From NCBI RefSeq assembly GCF_900116205.1, contig NZ_FOZS01000002.1, positions 930,001 to 994,000 on the forward strand: a stretch of 64,000 nt of DNA. The letters are read 5' to 3'. The position numbers were made by a program, and so were the translations under genes. Origin of the DNA: Halostagnicola kamekurae. GTDB taxonomy: Archaea; Halobacteriota; Halobacteria; Halobacteriales; Natrialbaceae. Positions 28,731 through 38,055 of this stretch are shown one piece after another. Under the pieces are notes generated by a model. It made no database searches. It had not been told where the DNA came from and saw only the letters and a program-made list of their open reading frames with translations. The stretch's first letter is position 1; each line of letters begins with the position of its first letter.

Positions 28731-29186
28731 GTGTCAGCCGTGATCCAGATACCCGCCCACTCGGACCGATCGCTTCTGGCCGTATCGCTCGCGCTGTTCG
28801 CAGCCGCCGGCGGTATTGCGACGCCGACCGATTCGGTGGTCCCGACCGCCGCCGGCACGGCAGTTGCGATCGGTGGCGTGTACGCAGTCTCGCGATTCGC
28901 TGCGGCCGTGAGTCGCAAGCGCCTCGCGGTGGCGTCGCTTTCACTCTGGTGTGGCTTTCTCGCGGTCGCGGGGGTTCACGCCCTCGAGACCAGCGCGTTC
29001 GCGGCTGTATCGTCCGCCTCGAGTCCCGTTTTCGCTATCGCCCTCGGAGCGCTCACGTGGGCGACGCTGCTTTCGGCCTGTTCGTCGACCGTCTTCCTCG
29101 CCTTTCGCGAGTACGGCGTGACGCCCGACGCGGACGCCGCCGAAGACGCGGTCGTCGAGAACGACTCCGATTACTCCGTCCGGTAG
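28731..29186 (+). CDS. Four-helix membrane protein, unknown
   Basis: 151 residues beginning with GTG. Hydrophobic segments at about 15-33, 38-58, 65-85 and 95-125 make it an integral membrane protein, with an acidic tail (DADAAEDAVVENDSDYSVR). The stop lies 16 bases inside the 3' end of the convergent methyltransferase gene. The upstream TATA box supports the chosen start. No family recognised. Confidence 0.65.
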   Translation: MSAVIQIPAHSDRSLLAVSLALFAAAGGIATPTDSVVPTAAGTAVAIGGVYAVSRFAAAVSRKRLAVASLSLWCGFLAVAGVHALETSAFAAVSSASSPVFAIALGALTWATLLSACSSTVFLAFREYGVTPDADAAEDAVVENDSDYSVR

Positions 29187-29881
29187 CTCACCGCGATTCC
29201 CTCGCCGATCGGGAGGACGATCGTTTCGAACGCCGGATCGTCTCGAACCGTCGCGAGATACGTCGCGATCCCTCGAGTGGCGTCGGTCGCATCGTTCGGG
29301 ACGTCCGCGGTTAGATCGGCGTCTCGACGGTCGGGGTCCCTGTCGCTCGTTTCGAGGATCTCGAGCACCGTCTCGAACTGAATGCTACCGGCAGTCATCG
29401 CGTTGTCCGCGACGATCGCGCCGCCGACCGGCACCTTCGATCGAACTGCATCGAAGGCTTCCGGATAGCGGCGTTTCTGATGGTCGAGCAGGACGAGATC
29501 GAACGGCCCGTCGTACCGGTCGACGATCTCGAGCGCGTCGCCCAGTTCGTACTCCGCGAGCTCCTCGAAGCCGCCCGTTCGCATGTACTCGCGAGCCATC
29601 TCGAGTTCGTCCTCGTCGATCTCAGTGAGGACGATCCGCCCGTCGTCGGGAAGCGCTCGCGAAAACCAGTACGCGGAGTAGCCGTATCCCGAGCCGAACT
29701 CGAAGACGATGCGTGCGCCAGTCATCCGCGCGAGCAGAGTCAGCGTGCCACCGACCTCGGGGCCAACGTGGGGGAAGCCGGCTTCCGCGGCGTACTCGTC
29801 CATCTCTCGGAGCGTGTCGTCGGGGGCCGGTCCTGCGGCGCGAACGAAGCGAGCGACCTCGTCGGACAGTACGTCGGTCAT
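29171..29881 (-). CDS. Class I SAM-dependent O-methyltransferase
   Basis: 236 residues from MTDVLSDEVARF; two ATG further upstream (29887 and 29905) are possible. Motif I FEFGSGYGYSAYWFSR (about 72-87), acidic motif II around LTEIDEDEL, and DLVLLDHQKRRYPEAF match the catechol O-methyltransferase-like family with a metal-linked Asp. The methyl acceptor is unknown. The 3' end overlaps the convergent membrane protein gene. Confidence 0.85.
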   Translation of the reverse strand: MTDVLSDEVARFVRAAGPAPDDTLREMDEYAAEAGFPHVGPEVGGTLTLLARMTGARIVFEFGSGYGYSAYWFSRALPDDGRIVLTEIDEDELEMAREYMRTGGFEELAEYELGDALEIVDRYDGPFDLVLLDHQKRRYPEAFDAVRSKVPVGGAIVADNAMTAGSIQFETVLEILETSDRDPDRRDADLTADVPNDATDATRGIATYLATVRDDPAFETIVLPIGEGIAVSYRTE

Positions 29882-30009
29882 AGGCATAGATTCGCGCGCG
29901 CTCACATCAAGGTCCGGGGCCGGAGAATTCCGTCGGCGCCGTCGAAAGCGGGTGGGATCTCGTTTCGTGCGTCCGTTTTTTGAGGGTGCAGACCGTCAGT
30001 CGACCCAAC

Positions 30010-30486
30010 ATGTCCGACGAGCAGCCGCTCGCGGCTCACGTGGATAACCTCATCTACGAGCCGGTCCAGGTCCACGAACACGGTATCGATCTGACGGTGA
30101 GCGCGATATACACCGTCGACGCGCCAGGAAAACTCGATTTCGGCGGCGACGAACTCGAGGACGCCGACTTCGAGGCCGTCGAGACGACGACCCGAAACCC
30201 CGACGACGAGTACGGCTGGTGGGTCCTCGAGGGCGGCCGGTACGTCCTCCAGCACAACGAGTTCCTCACGGATAGCGAGGAGCCGTTCGTGCTCCAGCCG
30301 CGCAACGAACTGCTCGCTCGGGGCTGTTCCCACCCGACCGTCCGAGTGCGTTCGCACCTCCCGTTGGTCCCCCTGAGCGTGCCGGACGGCGGCGTCGAAA
30401 TCAAAGAGAACGCGCGCGTTTCGACGCTTCTTTCGCCGACCGCGGCCACGGACTCGAGCGTCGAGAACCGCTCGGCGGACGGCTAG
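30010..30486 (+). CDS. dCTP deaminase/dUTPase-like protein
   Basis: 158 residues from MSDEQPLAAHVDNL. LQPRNELLARGCSHPTVRVR and SVPDGGVEIKENARVSTLLS resemble the trimeric dUTPase/dCTP deaminase fold, as annotated for haloarchaeal relatives. The usual catalytic signature of Dcd (an SSxARxG-type motif with its Glu) is not clearly visible, so catalytic activity is doubtful and a nucleotide-binding regulatory role is possible. Confidence 0.6.
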   Translation: MSDEQPLAAHVDNLIYEPVQVHEHGIDLTVSAIYTVDAPGKLDFGGDELEDADFEAVETTTRNPDDEYGWWVLEGGRYVLQHNEFLTDSEEPFVLQPRNELLARGCSHPTVRVRSHLPLVPLSVPDGGVEIKENARVSTLLSPTAATDSSVENRSADG

Positions 30487-30530
30487 CCGTTTTTCGTTCT
30501 CCCGCCGTCGGCCGCGCTGTGACTCGAGCA

Positions 30531-30538
30531 TATTTATA
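30531..30538 (+). promoter_or_regulatory. TATA box of the universal stress protein gene
   Basis: TATTTATA lies 28-35 bases before the ATG at 30566 and fits a leaderless promoter. Confidence 0.45.
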
Positions 30539-30565
30539 CGAGACGCACCAAATCCGATCGAATCG

Positions 30566-31270
30566 ATGTATCAGAACGTGCTTATTCCGACGGACGGGAG
30601 CGACGGGACCCGAAGAGCGATCGAACACGGGCTCGCGATCGCGAATCGATTCGGGGGACGCGTCCACGCGCTGTCGATCGTTCCCGAGGGGCCGTTCGGA
30701 ACGATGACCAGCGGGGAGGTGACTGTGGGCGCAGAGCGGGCGGTCCAGTACGTCGAACGCGAGGCCGAGCGCGTTGGCGTCCCGATCACGACGGCCATCG
30801 AGCGCGGCGTGCCACACGAGCGGGTGCTCGCCTACGCCGAGGAAAACGACGTCGACGTGATCGTCATGGGAACGCAGGGCCGAACCGGCCTCGACCGGTT
30901 TCTCGTCGGGAGCGTCACGGAGCGAATCGTTCGGATGGCGGAACCGCCCGTCGTGACCCTTCGAATGACCGACGACGTCGAACTCGAGGACCCGACGGAG
31001 GCGATTCGGATCGCCCGCCGATCGCTCGAGGAGCGGTCGGGTGACGAGCCGACACCGGCCGACCAGTCGGAAGCGGGCGGGAACGTCGAGTCGACTGACG
31101 AACCCAATCAGACCGACGAGCCCGATCCGACAGACGAACCGACCGCGTTCGAGGACCCGTATCGCACGAGCGGCGCGTGGGTCGTCCCGCTCGAGACGGA
31201 CGACGGCCCGGTCGACGTCCACGTCGACGCGGTCACCGGTGCCGTCAGAACCACCGCCGCTCGAGAGTAG
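30566..31270 (+). CDS. Universal stress protein with C-terminal extension
   Basis: 234 residues. Residues 1-140 are a UspA domain, with VLIPTDGSDG at the start and the ATP-binding motif GTQGRTGLDRFLVGS (G-2x-G-9x-GS). It then has an acidic linker of about 45 residues, rich in Asp, Glu, Pro and Thr, and a small C-terminal module (about 195-230) with SGAWVVPLETDDGPVDVHVD, which resembles a PepSY-like strand pair. Most Usp proteins of archaea end near residue 145, so the extension is unusual. Confidence 0.85.
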   Translation: MYQNVLIPTDGSDGTRRAIEHGLAIANRFGGRVHALSIVPEGPFGTMTSGEVTVGAERAVQYVEREAERVGVPITTAIERGVPHERVLAYAEENDVDVIVMGTQGRTGLDRFLVGSVTERIVRMAEPPVVTLRMTDDVELEDPTEAIRIARRSLEERSGDEPTPADQSEAGGNVESTDEPNQTDEPDPTDEPTAFEDPYRTSGAWVVPLETDDGPVDVHVDAVTGAVRTTAARE

Positions 31271-31351
31271 GTGATTCGAGACGCGACGTCGGCTCCCGCG
31301 GATCGTCGCTCGAGCAAAAACGTTCTTCACCCCGGTCTCCAATGAGGCGGT

Positions 31352-32596
31352 ATGTCCGTTTCCGGGGGATCGATCTCCGAACCCACCGTTCTCGCACACG
31401 CGAAGCAGCGACTGTTTCCCGACGACGGCGACGACACCTACGCCGTCGTCGACACGCAGTTCGCGAGCGAGCGCTGGCTGGCCGACGAGCCGATCGAACG
31501 GACCGTTCGGGAGACCCTCGCCCCGTTCAACCGCGTCGAGGTCGGCGGCGGCTATCCCGACCTCGTCGGCGTCCGAGCGCTCGAGTCGGAGTTTCTCGCG
31601 GTCGAGCGCTTCGGCGACGAGCAGCCGCTGATCGCCGTCGAAGCGAAAGGCCACACGGCCAACGGACTCGTCGATACCCGACGAGGGATCGTTCAGGCCC
31701 ACGATCGATTACACGAGGCTAACGCCGCGTTCCTCGCGGCTCCAAAGCAGGCGGTGACCCAGACCGATCGAACGCTCGCGCGCGAACTCAACGTCGGCGT
31801 ACTCGGCGTGGATTCCGCGGGCTCCGTCGAGGCGCTCGAGACGCCCCGCGTCGTCGGCAACCGAACGACGTCCGCGGCGAACGCGATCCGGTTTCAGGCG
31901 GGCGCACAGGGCGTCGCCGACCAGTCGTTCGGCCTCAACCACCCGAAGAACTACCTCGGCTACCCGCTCGCACACTACGCCGACGGCGACACGGCATCGC
32001 TGCTCTCACAGCACAAGGTGGTCAACGCGACCGACGCCGCGCGACAGGGAGCCGCGTTTCTCGATCTCGTGACCGTCCATCCCGATCGGGTAACGCTGAC
32101 CGCGCTCGGCCGTGAGGTCGTTCGGTTCGCCGTTCGCCGCCACGGCTCCGTCGAAGCCGCGCTCGAGGCGTTCGAAGACTGGTACCGATCGACCGCGCGG
32201 TTCATCGACGCCGCGCCGGCGTGGGGCCAACTGGCCCGTCGGGTCGTCTTCGCGTACCCGGCCACGCAGTTGCTGGTGACCGAACTCGAGAACATCCACG
32301 CGGACGGGAATCCGACGCCGTCGCTGCCGACGCTGGTCGAGTACCTGCACGTCCTCCATCCCGCCTTCGCCGTCGAACTGTTCGTCCGCGGCGACGAGGC
32401 CACTCGCCGGCGCGTGCTCACTCAGGACGGCGACCTCAGACCCGAGGCGCTCGCGGACGGTTCGATCTATCACGCGCCAACTGTCTTCCAGCTAAAGGCG
32501 ATGTTGTACCACGCCGGCATCGTCACGGAGCGCGGCTCGGAGCCACACCGACTCGAGCCCACCGAAGACGTCTGGGCGTTGCGCGAACGGCTCTAA
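31352..32596 (+). CDS. PD-(D/E)XK nuclease-like protein with winged-helix region, orphan
   Basis: 414 residues, not recognised by name. The N-terminal part has GGGYPDLVGVRALE and then PLIAVEAKGHTANGL: D70, E97 and K99 match the D-(E/D)-x-K core of PD-(D/E)XK nucleases, followed by Arg 110 and Gln 115 in a helix. From about residue 230, VHPDRVTLTALGREVVRFAV looks like the wing of a winged helix, and the C-terminal 150 residues are alpha-helical. Function is inferred only: DNA cleavage in restriction, repair or defence. No methylase or partner gene is next to it. Its own start has no strong alternative. Confidence 0.7.
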   Translation: MSVSGGSISEPTVLAHAKQRLFPDDGDDTYAVVDTQFASERWLADEPIERTVRETLAPFNRVEVGGGYPDLVGVRALESEFLAVERFGDEQPLIAVEAKGHTANGLVDTRRGIVQAHDRLHEANAAFLAAPKQAVTQTDRTLARELNVGVLGVDSAGSVEALETPRVVGNRTTSAANAIRFQAGAQGVADQSFGLNHPKNYLGYPLAHYADGDTASLLSQHKVVNATDAARQGAAFLDLVTVHPDRVTLTALGREVVRFAVRRHGSVEAALEAFEDWYRSTARFIDAAPAWGQLARRVVFAYPATQLLVTELENIHADGNPTPSLPTLVEYLHVLHPAFAVELFVRGDEATRRRVLTQDGDLRPEALADGSIYHAPTVFQLKAMLYHAGIVTERGSEPHRLEPTEDVWALRERL

Positions 32597-32688
32597 TTGT
32601 CCGGCGCAATTGTCGGCTTCTCCACTCGAGAGCGACCGTTCGCAATTCGCCAAAAACGGCTTCGGAAACGGATCGGCTCGAGCGCCGA

Positions 32689-34521
32689 CTACTCGAGGAC
32701 GACCAGACTGTCGCCCATGTCGACGCTGTCGTCTTCCTCGACGGCGATCTGGGTGACGGTTCCGCCGCTGGAGGCGACGATGTCGTTTTCCATCTTCATG
32801 GCCTCGAGCACGACCAGCACGTCGCCTGCTGCGACCTCGTCACCCTCTTCGACCTCGACCGAGAGGATCGTCCCCTGCATCTCGGCGTCGACGAGTTCGC
32901 CCTCACCCGCGAGTTCCACGTCGTCGTCGCTGGAATCCGGCCCCGCTGCCGCCGGGCGATTCGGCCCCGAAGGGTTCGCCTCGCCGCCGGTCGGAATCGG
33001 CGGCGCGCCGCGTTCCTCGAGTTCGACCTCGAACCGCTTGCCGTTGACTTCGACGGTGAACTCCCGTTCGACGACCTCCTCGTCCTCACCATCGGCCGTC
33101 GACTCGTCGCCGCCCCACTGTCGCTGGGCCTCCTCGATTCGGTCCGGGTCCATCTCCTCGTCGAGGTACTTCGTCGTGTGTCGACTCTGGACGAACGCCT
33201 CGTCGGTCAACATGAGGCGGTGGAACGGAATGATCGTCGGGATCCCCTCGATGTCGTACTCCCGAAGCGCTCGCAGCGACCGCTCTATACACTCGTCTCG
33301 GTCCTCGCCCCAGACGATCAGCTTCGCGATCATCGAGTCGTAGTCGGTGACGAGTTCGTCGCCCTGACGGAGCGCGTCGTCGAGGCGGACGCCGACGCCG
33401 CCCGGCGGATCGTAGGTGGAAAGCGACCCGCCCGACGCCGGCTGGAAGTCCTCGGCTGCGTTCTCGGCGTTGATCCGAAACTCGATTGCGTGGCCGTCGA
33501 TCTCGACGTCGGACTGCTCGAAGTCGAGTTCCTCCCCGTCGGCGACCCGAATCTGGCGTTTGACGATGTCGATTCCCGTGATCTGCTCGGTGACGCAGTG
33601 TTCGACCTGAATCCGCGTGTTCACCTCGAGGAAGTAGAAGTTCGTCTCCGGGCCGAGCACGCCGTCGCGACTCTGGTCCTCCTCGACGAGGAACTCGACG
33701 GTGCCGGCGTTCGTGTAGTCCGCGGCCGCGACGCCGCGGCGGGCAGCGTCGCCGATCTGCTCGCGGAGTTCGTCCGAGAGCGCCGCGGAGGGTCCCTCCT
33801 CGATGACCTTCTGGTGACGGCGCTGGAGCGAGCAGTCCCGTTCGCCCAGGTGGCGAACGTTGCCGTGGTGGTCCGCGACGATCTGGACCTCGATGTGTCG
33901 CGGGTTCTCGAGGTAGCGCTCGAGGTAGACCGAATCGTTGTCGAAGTACGCTTCGCCCTCGCGCTGGGCGCTCTCGAGTTGCTCCTCGACTTCGTCCTCC
34001 TCCCAGACGACTTTCATCCCGCGGCCGCCGCCGCCGCCTTCCGCCTTGATTGCGATCGGGTAACCGTGTTCGTCCCCGAAGGCTTTGACCTCCTCGGGGT
34101 CGGTAACCGGCTCCGTGGTCCCCGGCACGATCGGCACGTCCGCCTCGTTCATGACGGTGCGGGCCTTCGTCTTCTCGCCTAGCGTTTCCATCGCGTCGCT
34201 CGAGGGGCCGATCCAGGTGAGTCCGTCTTCGGCCTCGACTCTGGCGGCGAATTCGGCGTTCTCCGCGAGGAAGCCGTAGCCGGGGTGGATCGCGTCGGCG
34301 TCGGCTTTCAGCGCGGCCTCGATCACCGCCTCGTGGTCCAGATACGAATCGGCCGCGCGCGCAGGGCCGATGTTGTACGCCTCGTCGGCGTATCTGACGT
34401 GTCCCGAGTCCTTGTCGGCCTCGGAGTACACGGCGACGGTTCCGACGTTGAGCTCCTCGCACGCGCGCATGACTCGAACCGCGATCTCACCGCGGTTCGC
34501 GACGAGAACCTTCCTGAACAT
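32689..34521 (-). CDS. pccA: Acyl-CoA carboxylase, biotin carboxylase and BCCP fused subunit
   Basis: 610 residues. Biotin carboxylase domain about 1-450 with [17 protein letters not shown], the ATP-grasp [15 protein letters not shown], and [16 protein letters not shown] and [10 protein letters not shown]. The C-terminal biotinyl domain carries EAMKMEN with the biotin Lys at about 576. An acidic/Gly linker joins them. With the upstream carboxyltransferase it carboxylates acetyl- or propionyl-CoA, an anaplerotic and 3-hydroxypropionate-type reaction. The small subunit gene is directly upstream on the same strand. Confidence 0.93.
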   Translation of the reverse strand: MFRKVLVANRGEIAVRVMRACEELNVGTVAVYSEADKDSGHVRYADEAYNIGPARAADSYLDHEAVIEAALKADADAIHPGYGFLAENAEFAARVEAEDGLTWIGPSSDAMETLGEKTKARTVMNEADVPIVPGTTEPVTDPEEVKAFGDEHGYPIAIKAEGGGGGRGMKVVWEEDEVEEQLESAQREGEAYFDNDSVYLERYLENPRHIEVQIVADHHGNVRHLGERDCSLQRRHQKVIEEGPSAALSDELREQIGDAARRGVAAADYTNAGTVEFLVEEDQSRDGVLGPETNFYFLEVNTRIQVEHCVTEQITGIDIVKRQIRVADGEELDFEQSDVEIDGHAIEFRINAENAAEDFQPASGGSLSTYDPPGGVGVRLDDALRQGDELVTDYDSMIAKLIVWGEDRDECIERSLRALREYDIEGIPTIIPFHRLMLTDEAFVQSRHTTKYLDEEMDPDRIEEAQRQWGGDESTADGEDEEVVEREFTVEVNGKRFEVELEERGAPPIPTGGEANPSGPNRPAAAGPDSSDDDVELAGEGELVDAEMQGTILSVEVEEGDEVAAGDVLVVLEAMKMENDIVASSGGTVTQIAVEEDDSVDMGDSLVVLE

Positions 34522-34603
34522 TCTACAAGAAAAGTCGTAAGCGCCCTACCTTACTTTTTCGCAACTGATCCGCCGGCCGTTCGCCGAAACAGTGCTCCCT
34601 CGA

Positions 34604-34918
34604 TCAGAACCTGTCAGTTCGTCCCGCCGCGCTCCAGGGATTCGTCGGTGCCGTTCGAGGCACTCGAGCGGTCCGCTGTTGCTGGGCGCTGACGCGGCCC
34701 GCGAACGCCCACCGCCTGTCGTCCCAGGTCTCCTCGTCCTCGGCGGCCGCTGCCGCGGCGGCCAGTTCCTGATCGCGGACGTGGGCGCCGATGGCCGCGG
34801 CGATCGCTGCCGCTTCCGCCTCGTCGGCGTTGTCCGGGATACTGATCTCAACGGTTCGCTCCCCGGTCCGCTCCGCCTCTGGCGTCTCCTCGACGCGAGC
34901 CTGTTGTTGGGACGCCAT
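34604..34918 (-). CDS. pccX: Acyl-CoA carboxylase small (epsilon-like) subunit PccX
   Basis: 104 residues: [20 protein letters not shown] then an Ala-rich stretch ([18 protein letters not shown]) and a basic tail with [17 protein letters not shown]. This matches the small, Ala-rich subunit encoded between pccB and pccA in Haloferax mediterranei, which is needed for propionyl-CoA carboxylase activity. It starts within two bases of the pccB stop, so it is part of the operon. Structure of the subunit is not visible from sequence. Confidence 0.85.
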   Translation of the reverse strand: MASQQQARVEETPEAERTGERTVEISIPDNADEAEAAAIAAAIGAHVRDQELAAAAAAAEDEETWDDRRWAFAGRVSAQQQRTARVPRTAPTNPWSAAGRTDRF

Positions 34919-34919
34919 C

Positions 34920-36464
34920 TCAGAGTGGGATGTTGCCGTGTTTCTTGTCCGGCTTGTCCTCGCGTTTGGTCTCGAGCATCTCGAGGTCGGCGATCAGGCG
35001 CGGGCGGGTTTCGGTCGGGAGGATGACGTCGTCGAGGAAGCCCTTGTCCGTCGCCGTGTAGGGGTTCGCGAACTCCTCGCGGTACTCCTCGATGAGTTCG
35101 TCCCGGAGTTCGTCCGGGTTCTCCGCCTCCTCGAGTTCCTCGCGATAGAGGATGTTGACCGCGCCCTGCGGTCCCATCACCGCGATTTCCGCGGTCGGCC
35201 AGGCGTAGTTGACGTCTGCGCCGAGGTTCTTCGAGGCCATCACGCAGTAGGCTCCGCCGTAAGCTTTGCGCGTGATAACCGTCAGCAGCGGCACGGTCGC
35301 TTCGGAGTACGCGTAGAGCAACTTCGCACCGTGGCGGATGATCCCGCGATGTTCCTGATCGGTTCCGGGCATGTAGCCGGGCACGTCGACGAAGGTGACG
35401 ATTGGAATGTTAAATGAATCACAGAAGCGGACGAACCGCGAGCCCTTCATCGACGCGTCGACGGTGAGCGTCCCCGCGTTGACCCGCGGCTGGTTCGCGA
35501 CGATGCCGACGGATCGGCCGTCGAGGCGGCCGAAGCCGACGACGATGTTCTGCGAGAAGTTGTCCGCGATCTCGAAGAACGAACCCTCGTCGACCACCGA
35601 ATCGATCACGTTGGTCATGTCGTAGGGTTTCTGCGGGCTCGAGGGGACGATGTCCTCGAGCGCGTCGTCCCGCCGGTCCGGGTCGTCCCAGGGCTCGACC
35701 CGGGGGGGATCCTCGACATTGTTCTGCGGGAGATACGAGAGCAGTCGCTTGATCTTATCTAGAGCCTGCTCTTCGCTTTCGCAGGCGAACTCGGCGACGC
35801 CGGTTTTGTTGGCGTGGGTGACCGCGCCCCCGAGTTCTTCGTGGGTCACGTCTTCACCGGTGACGGTCTTGGTGACGCCGGGGCCGGTGATGTACATGTG
35901 ACTCGTGTCCTTGACCATGAAGATGAAGTCCGTGATCGACGGGGAGTACACCGCACCACCCGCACACGGTCCCATGATGCCCGAGATCTGTGGGACGACG
36001 CCGCTGGCTTCCTGATTCCGGCGGAAGATTTCGGTGAAGCCAGCGAGGCTCTTGACCCCCTCCTGAATGCGCGCGCCGGCCGAATCGTTGAGGCCGACGA
36101 TGGGCGCGCCGACTTCCATCGCCATGTCCATCACCTTGCAGATCTTCTCGGCGAACACCTCGCCGAGCGAGCCGCCAAAGACGGTGAAGTCGTGGGCGAA
36201 GACGAACACCGTCCGCCCGTCGACCTCGCCGTAGCCGGTGACGACGCCGTCGCCGGGGATCTTCTTCTCCTCCATCCCGAACTCGCTCGTCTGGTGGGTT
36301 CGGAGCTGATCGAACTCGGTGAAGGTATCCTCGTCGAGGAAGTAATCGATCCGCTCGCGCGCGGTCATCTTTCCTTTCTCGTGTTGTCTTTCGATTCGAT
36401 CCTCGCCGCCGCCTTTCAACGCCTCCGTTCGAAACTCCTCCAACTCCGCGATACGGTCCTCCAT
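34920..36464 (-). CDS. pccB: Acyl-CoA carboxylase carboxyltransferase subunit
   Basis: 514 residues from [12 protein letters not shown]; an upstream ATG at 36536 would add 24 atypical residues. Two crotonase-like halves are visible: [20 protein letters not shown] and [13 protein letters not shown] in the first, [20 protein letters not shown] and [20 protein letters not shown] in the second. It transfers the carboxyl group from biotin to propionyl- or acetyl-CoA. It is the first gene of the pccB-pccX-pccA operon; substrate preference cannot be fixed by sequence. Confidence 0.94.
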   Translation of the reverse strand: MEDRIAELEEFRTEALKGGGEDRIERQHEKGKMTARERIDYFLDEDTFTEFDQLRTHQTSEFGMEEKKIPGDGVVTGYGEVDGRTVFVFAHDFTVFGGSLGEVFAEKICKVMDMAMEVGAPIVGLNDSAGARIQEGVKSLAGFTEIFRRNQEASGVVPQISGIMGPCAGGAVYSPSITDFIFMVKDTSHMYITGPGVTKTVTGEDVTHEELGGAVTHANKTGVAEFACESEEQALDKIKRLLSYLPQNNVEDPPRVEPWDDPDRRDDALEDIVPSSPQKPYDMTNVIDSVVDEGSFFEIADNFSQNIVVGFGRLDGRSVGIVANQPRVNAGTLTVDASMKGSRFVRFCDSFNIPIVTFVDVPGYMPGTDQEHRGIIRHGAKLLYAYSEATVPLLTVITRKAYGGAYCVMASKNLGADVNYAWPTAEIAVMGPQGAVNILYREELEEAENPDELRDELIEEYREEFANPYTATDKGFLDDVILPTETRPRLIADLEMLETKREDKPDKKHGNIPL

Positions 36465-36623
36465 CGTCACGGCGACCACCTGCTCCGAGTCATAGCAGAC
36501 AGTCGTGTAACCACTGGGAAAAAGATTTCCGTCCATTTTTCAGGCAAAATCCCTCGAGTTGACATTGCACCAATACATCATGTCTAGTAAGTTATTTGTG
36601 GTGCTGGGTTTGATATCCCGTGC

Positions 36624-38034
36624 ATGGTAGAACGAGAAACATGGGCAACGAGAACAGGGTTCATACTAGCGGCGGTGGGAAGCGCCGTCGGACTAGGGAA
36701 CGTCTGGCGCTTCCCCTACCAGGTCGGCGAATTCGGGGGCGCGGCGTTCCTCGTCGTCTACCTCGCGTTGATCGCGCTGGTCGGGTTCCCAGTGTTGATG
36801 GTCGAGTTTACAGTCGGTCGATACACCGACCGAAATCCGGTCGGCGCACTCAAACAGATCGGACAGGGACCGGCCAAACGGATCGGATGGGTGTTCGTCA
36901 CCGCCGGATTCGTCATTCTGTCGTACTACAGCGTCGTCGCCGGGTGGGTCCTGCAGTACACGGCGTACGGATTGCAGGGTAACTTCGCTACAGACGGCGC
37001 AGCGCAGTTCGGAGCCACCACGGGTGGCGCGGTATCGGTTCTCACACACGCGATTTTCATGGCCGCCGTCATCGCCGTCGTCGGGCTCGGTATCCGGCAG
37101 GGTATCGAACTCGCCGTCAAATTGATGGTCCCCGCGATCATCGTGTTGACGGTCGGTCTCGCAGTTTACGCGTTTACGCTTCCCGGCGCTGGGGACGCGT
37201 ACGCGTACTATCTCTCGCCCGATCTCGGTACCATCGCGACGAACTTGACGGACATCCTTCCTGCAGCCGCCGGTCAGGCCTTCTTCACGCTCTCACTGGG
37301 GATGGGCGTAATGATCACGTACGCGTCTTATCTCGGAGAGGATCGCAACCTCGCCAAGGACGGCCTCATCATCGTCGCGCTGGATACGGCGATCGCGTTT
37401 ACCATCGGATTGGTCGCGTTCCCGATCCTCTTCTCTGGCGGCGTTGGCGTTTCTGAGATCACAGAAGTCGGTGCCGGTGCTGGTTTCATCTTCATCTCGC
37501 TCTCACAGGCGTTCGCTAACCTCCCGCTCGGTGGCGTCCTCGGCGCGGTCTTCTTCGCCACGGTCGCCATCGCAGCGCTCTCGAGCGCGATCAGCATCCT
37601 CGAGGTCGTCACCTCGTACCTGATCGACGAACACGGCGTCGATCAGGTACGAGGTCGTCACCTCGTACCTGATCGACGAACACGGCGTCGATCGCGGCCC
37701 CGCGACCGCCATCGTCGGAACCGCTATCTTCCTCGTCGGCGTTCCCGTGGCGTACGACGGGAGCCTGTCGTGGCTCACGGTCTACGACCAACTCGCGAAC
37801 TACGTCCTGCTCGTCCTCGGTGCGCTGTTGCTCTCGGTCTACGTCGGCTGGGTCAAAACCGACATGGGACTCGAGGAACTCGGAAAGGGAGTCAAAGACC
37901 TCGGCGCGTGGGGGATCACCTGGATCTGGGTCCTTCGGATTCCGGTCATCATCGTATTGGTCGTCGTCCTCACGCTAAACGGAATAGAAGCATACACCGA
38001 AATCAGCGGTGTTCTCGGCGGATTCCTCGGCTGA
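36624..38034 (+). pseudogene. Sodium:neurotransmitter symporter family protein, broken by a 49-base duplication
   Basis: The 5' part encodes an NSS transporter with the signature GSAVGLGNVWRFPY and nine or so membrane segments. At 37601-37693 a 44-base sequence is present twice (37601-37644 and 37650-37693, period 49), which shifts the frame by one. Removing one 49-base period gives a normal 453-residue protein whose last part (GVGWVKTD-like and LEELGKGVKD region, stop near 38034) has the expected final membrane segments. In the present sequence translation continues in a wrong frame to 38096. It would have imported amino acids or related solutes with sodium. Confidence 0.85.
37601..37693. 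repeat. 49-base period duplication with an inverted junction
   Basis: Two identical 44-base copies are separated by five bases (AGGTA). The sequence at 37641-37655 is the reverse complement of both 37611-37625 and 37660-37674, so the middle forms a hairpin with a 4-base loop (CGTC). The extra bases are not a simple copy of flanking DNA; they match the complement of upstream bases, as expected from a fold-back template switch at GATCGACG and CGTCGATC. Confidence 0.85.
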
Positions 38035-38055
38035 CCACTGGAACGTTTTCACGCC

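Noticed and set aside
37601-37693. Programmed frameshift in the symporter
   Set aside because: A tandem duplication with an inverted junction explains the frame change; there is no slippery heptamer or structured stimulator expected for recoding.
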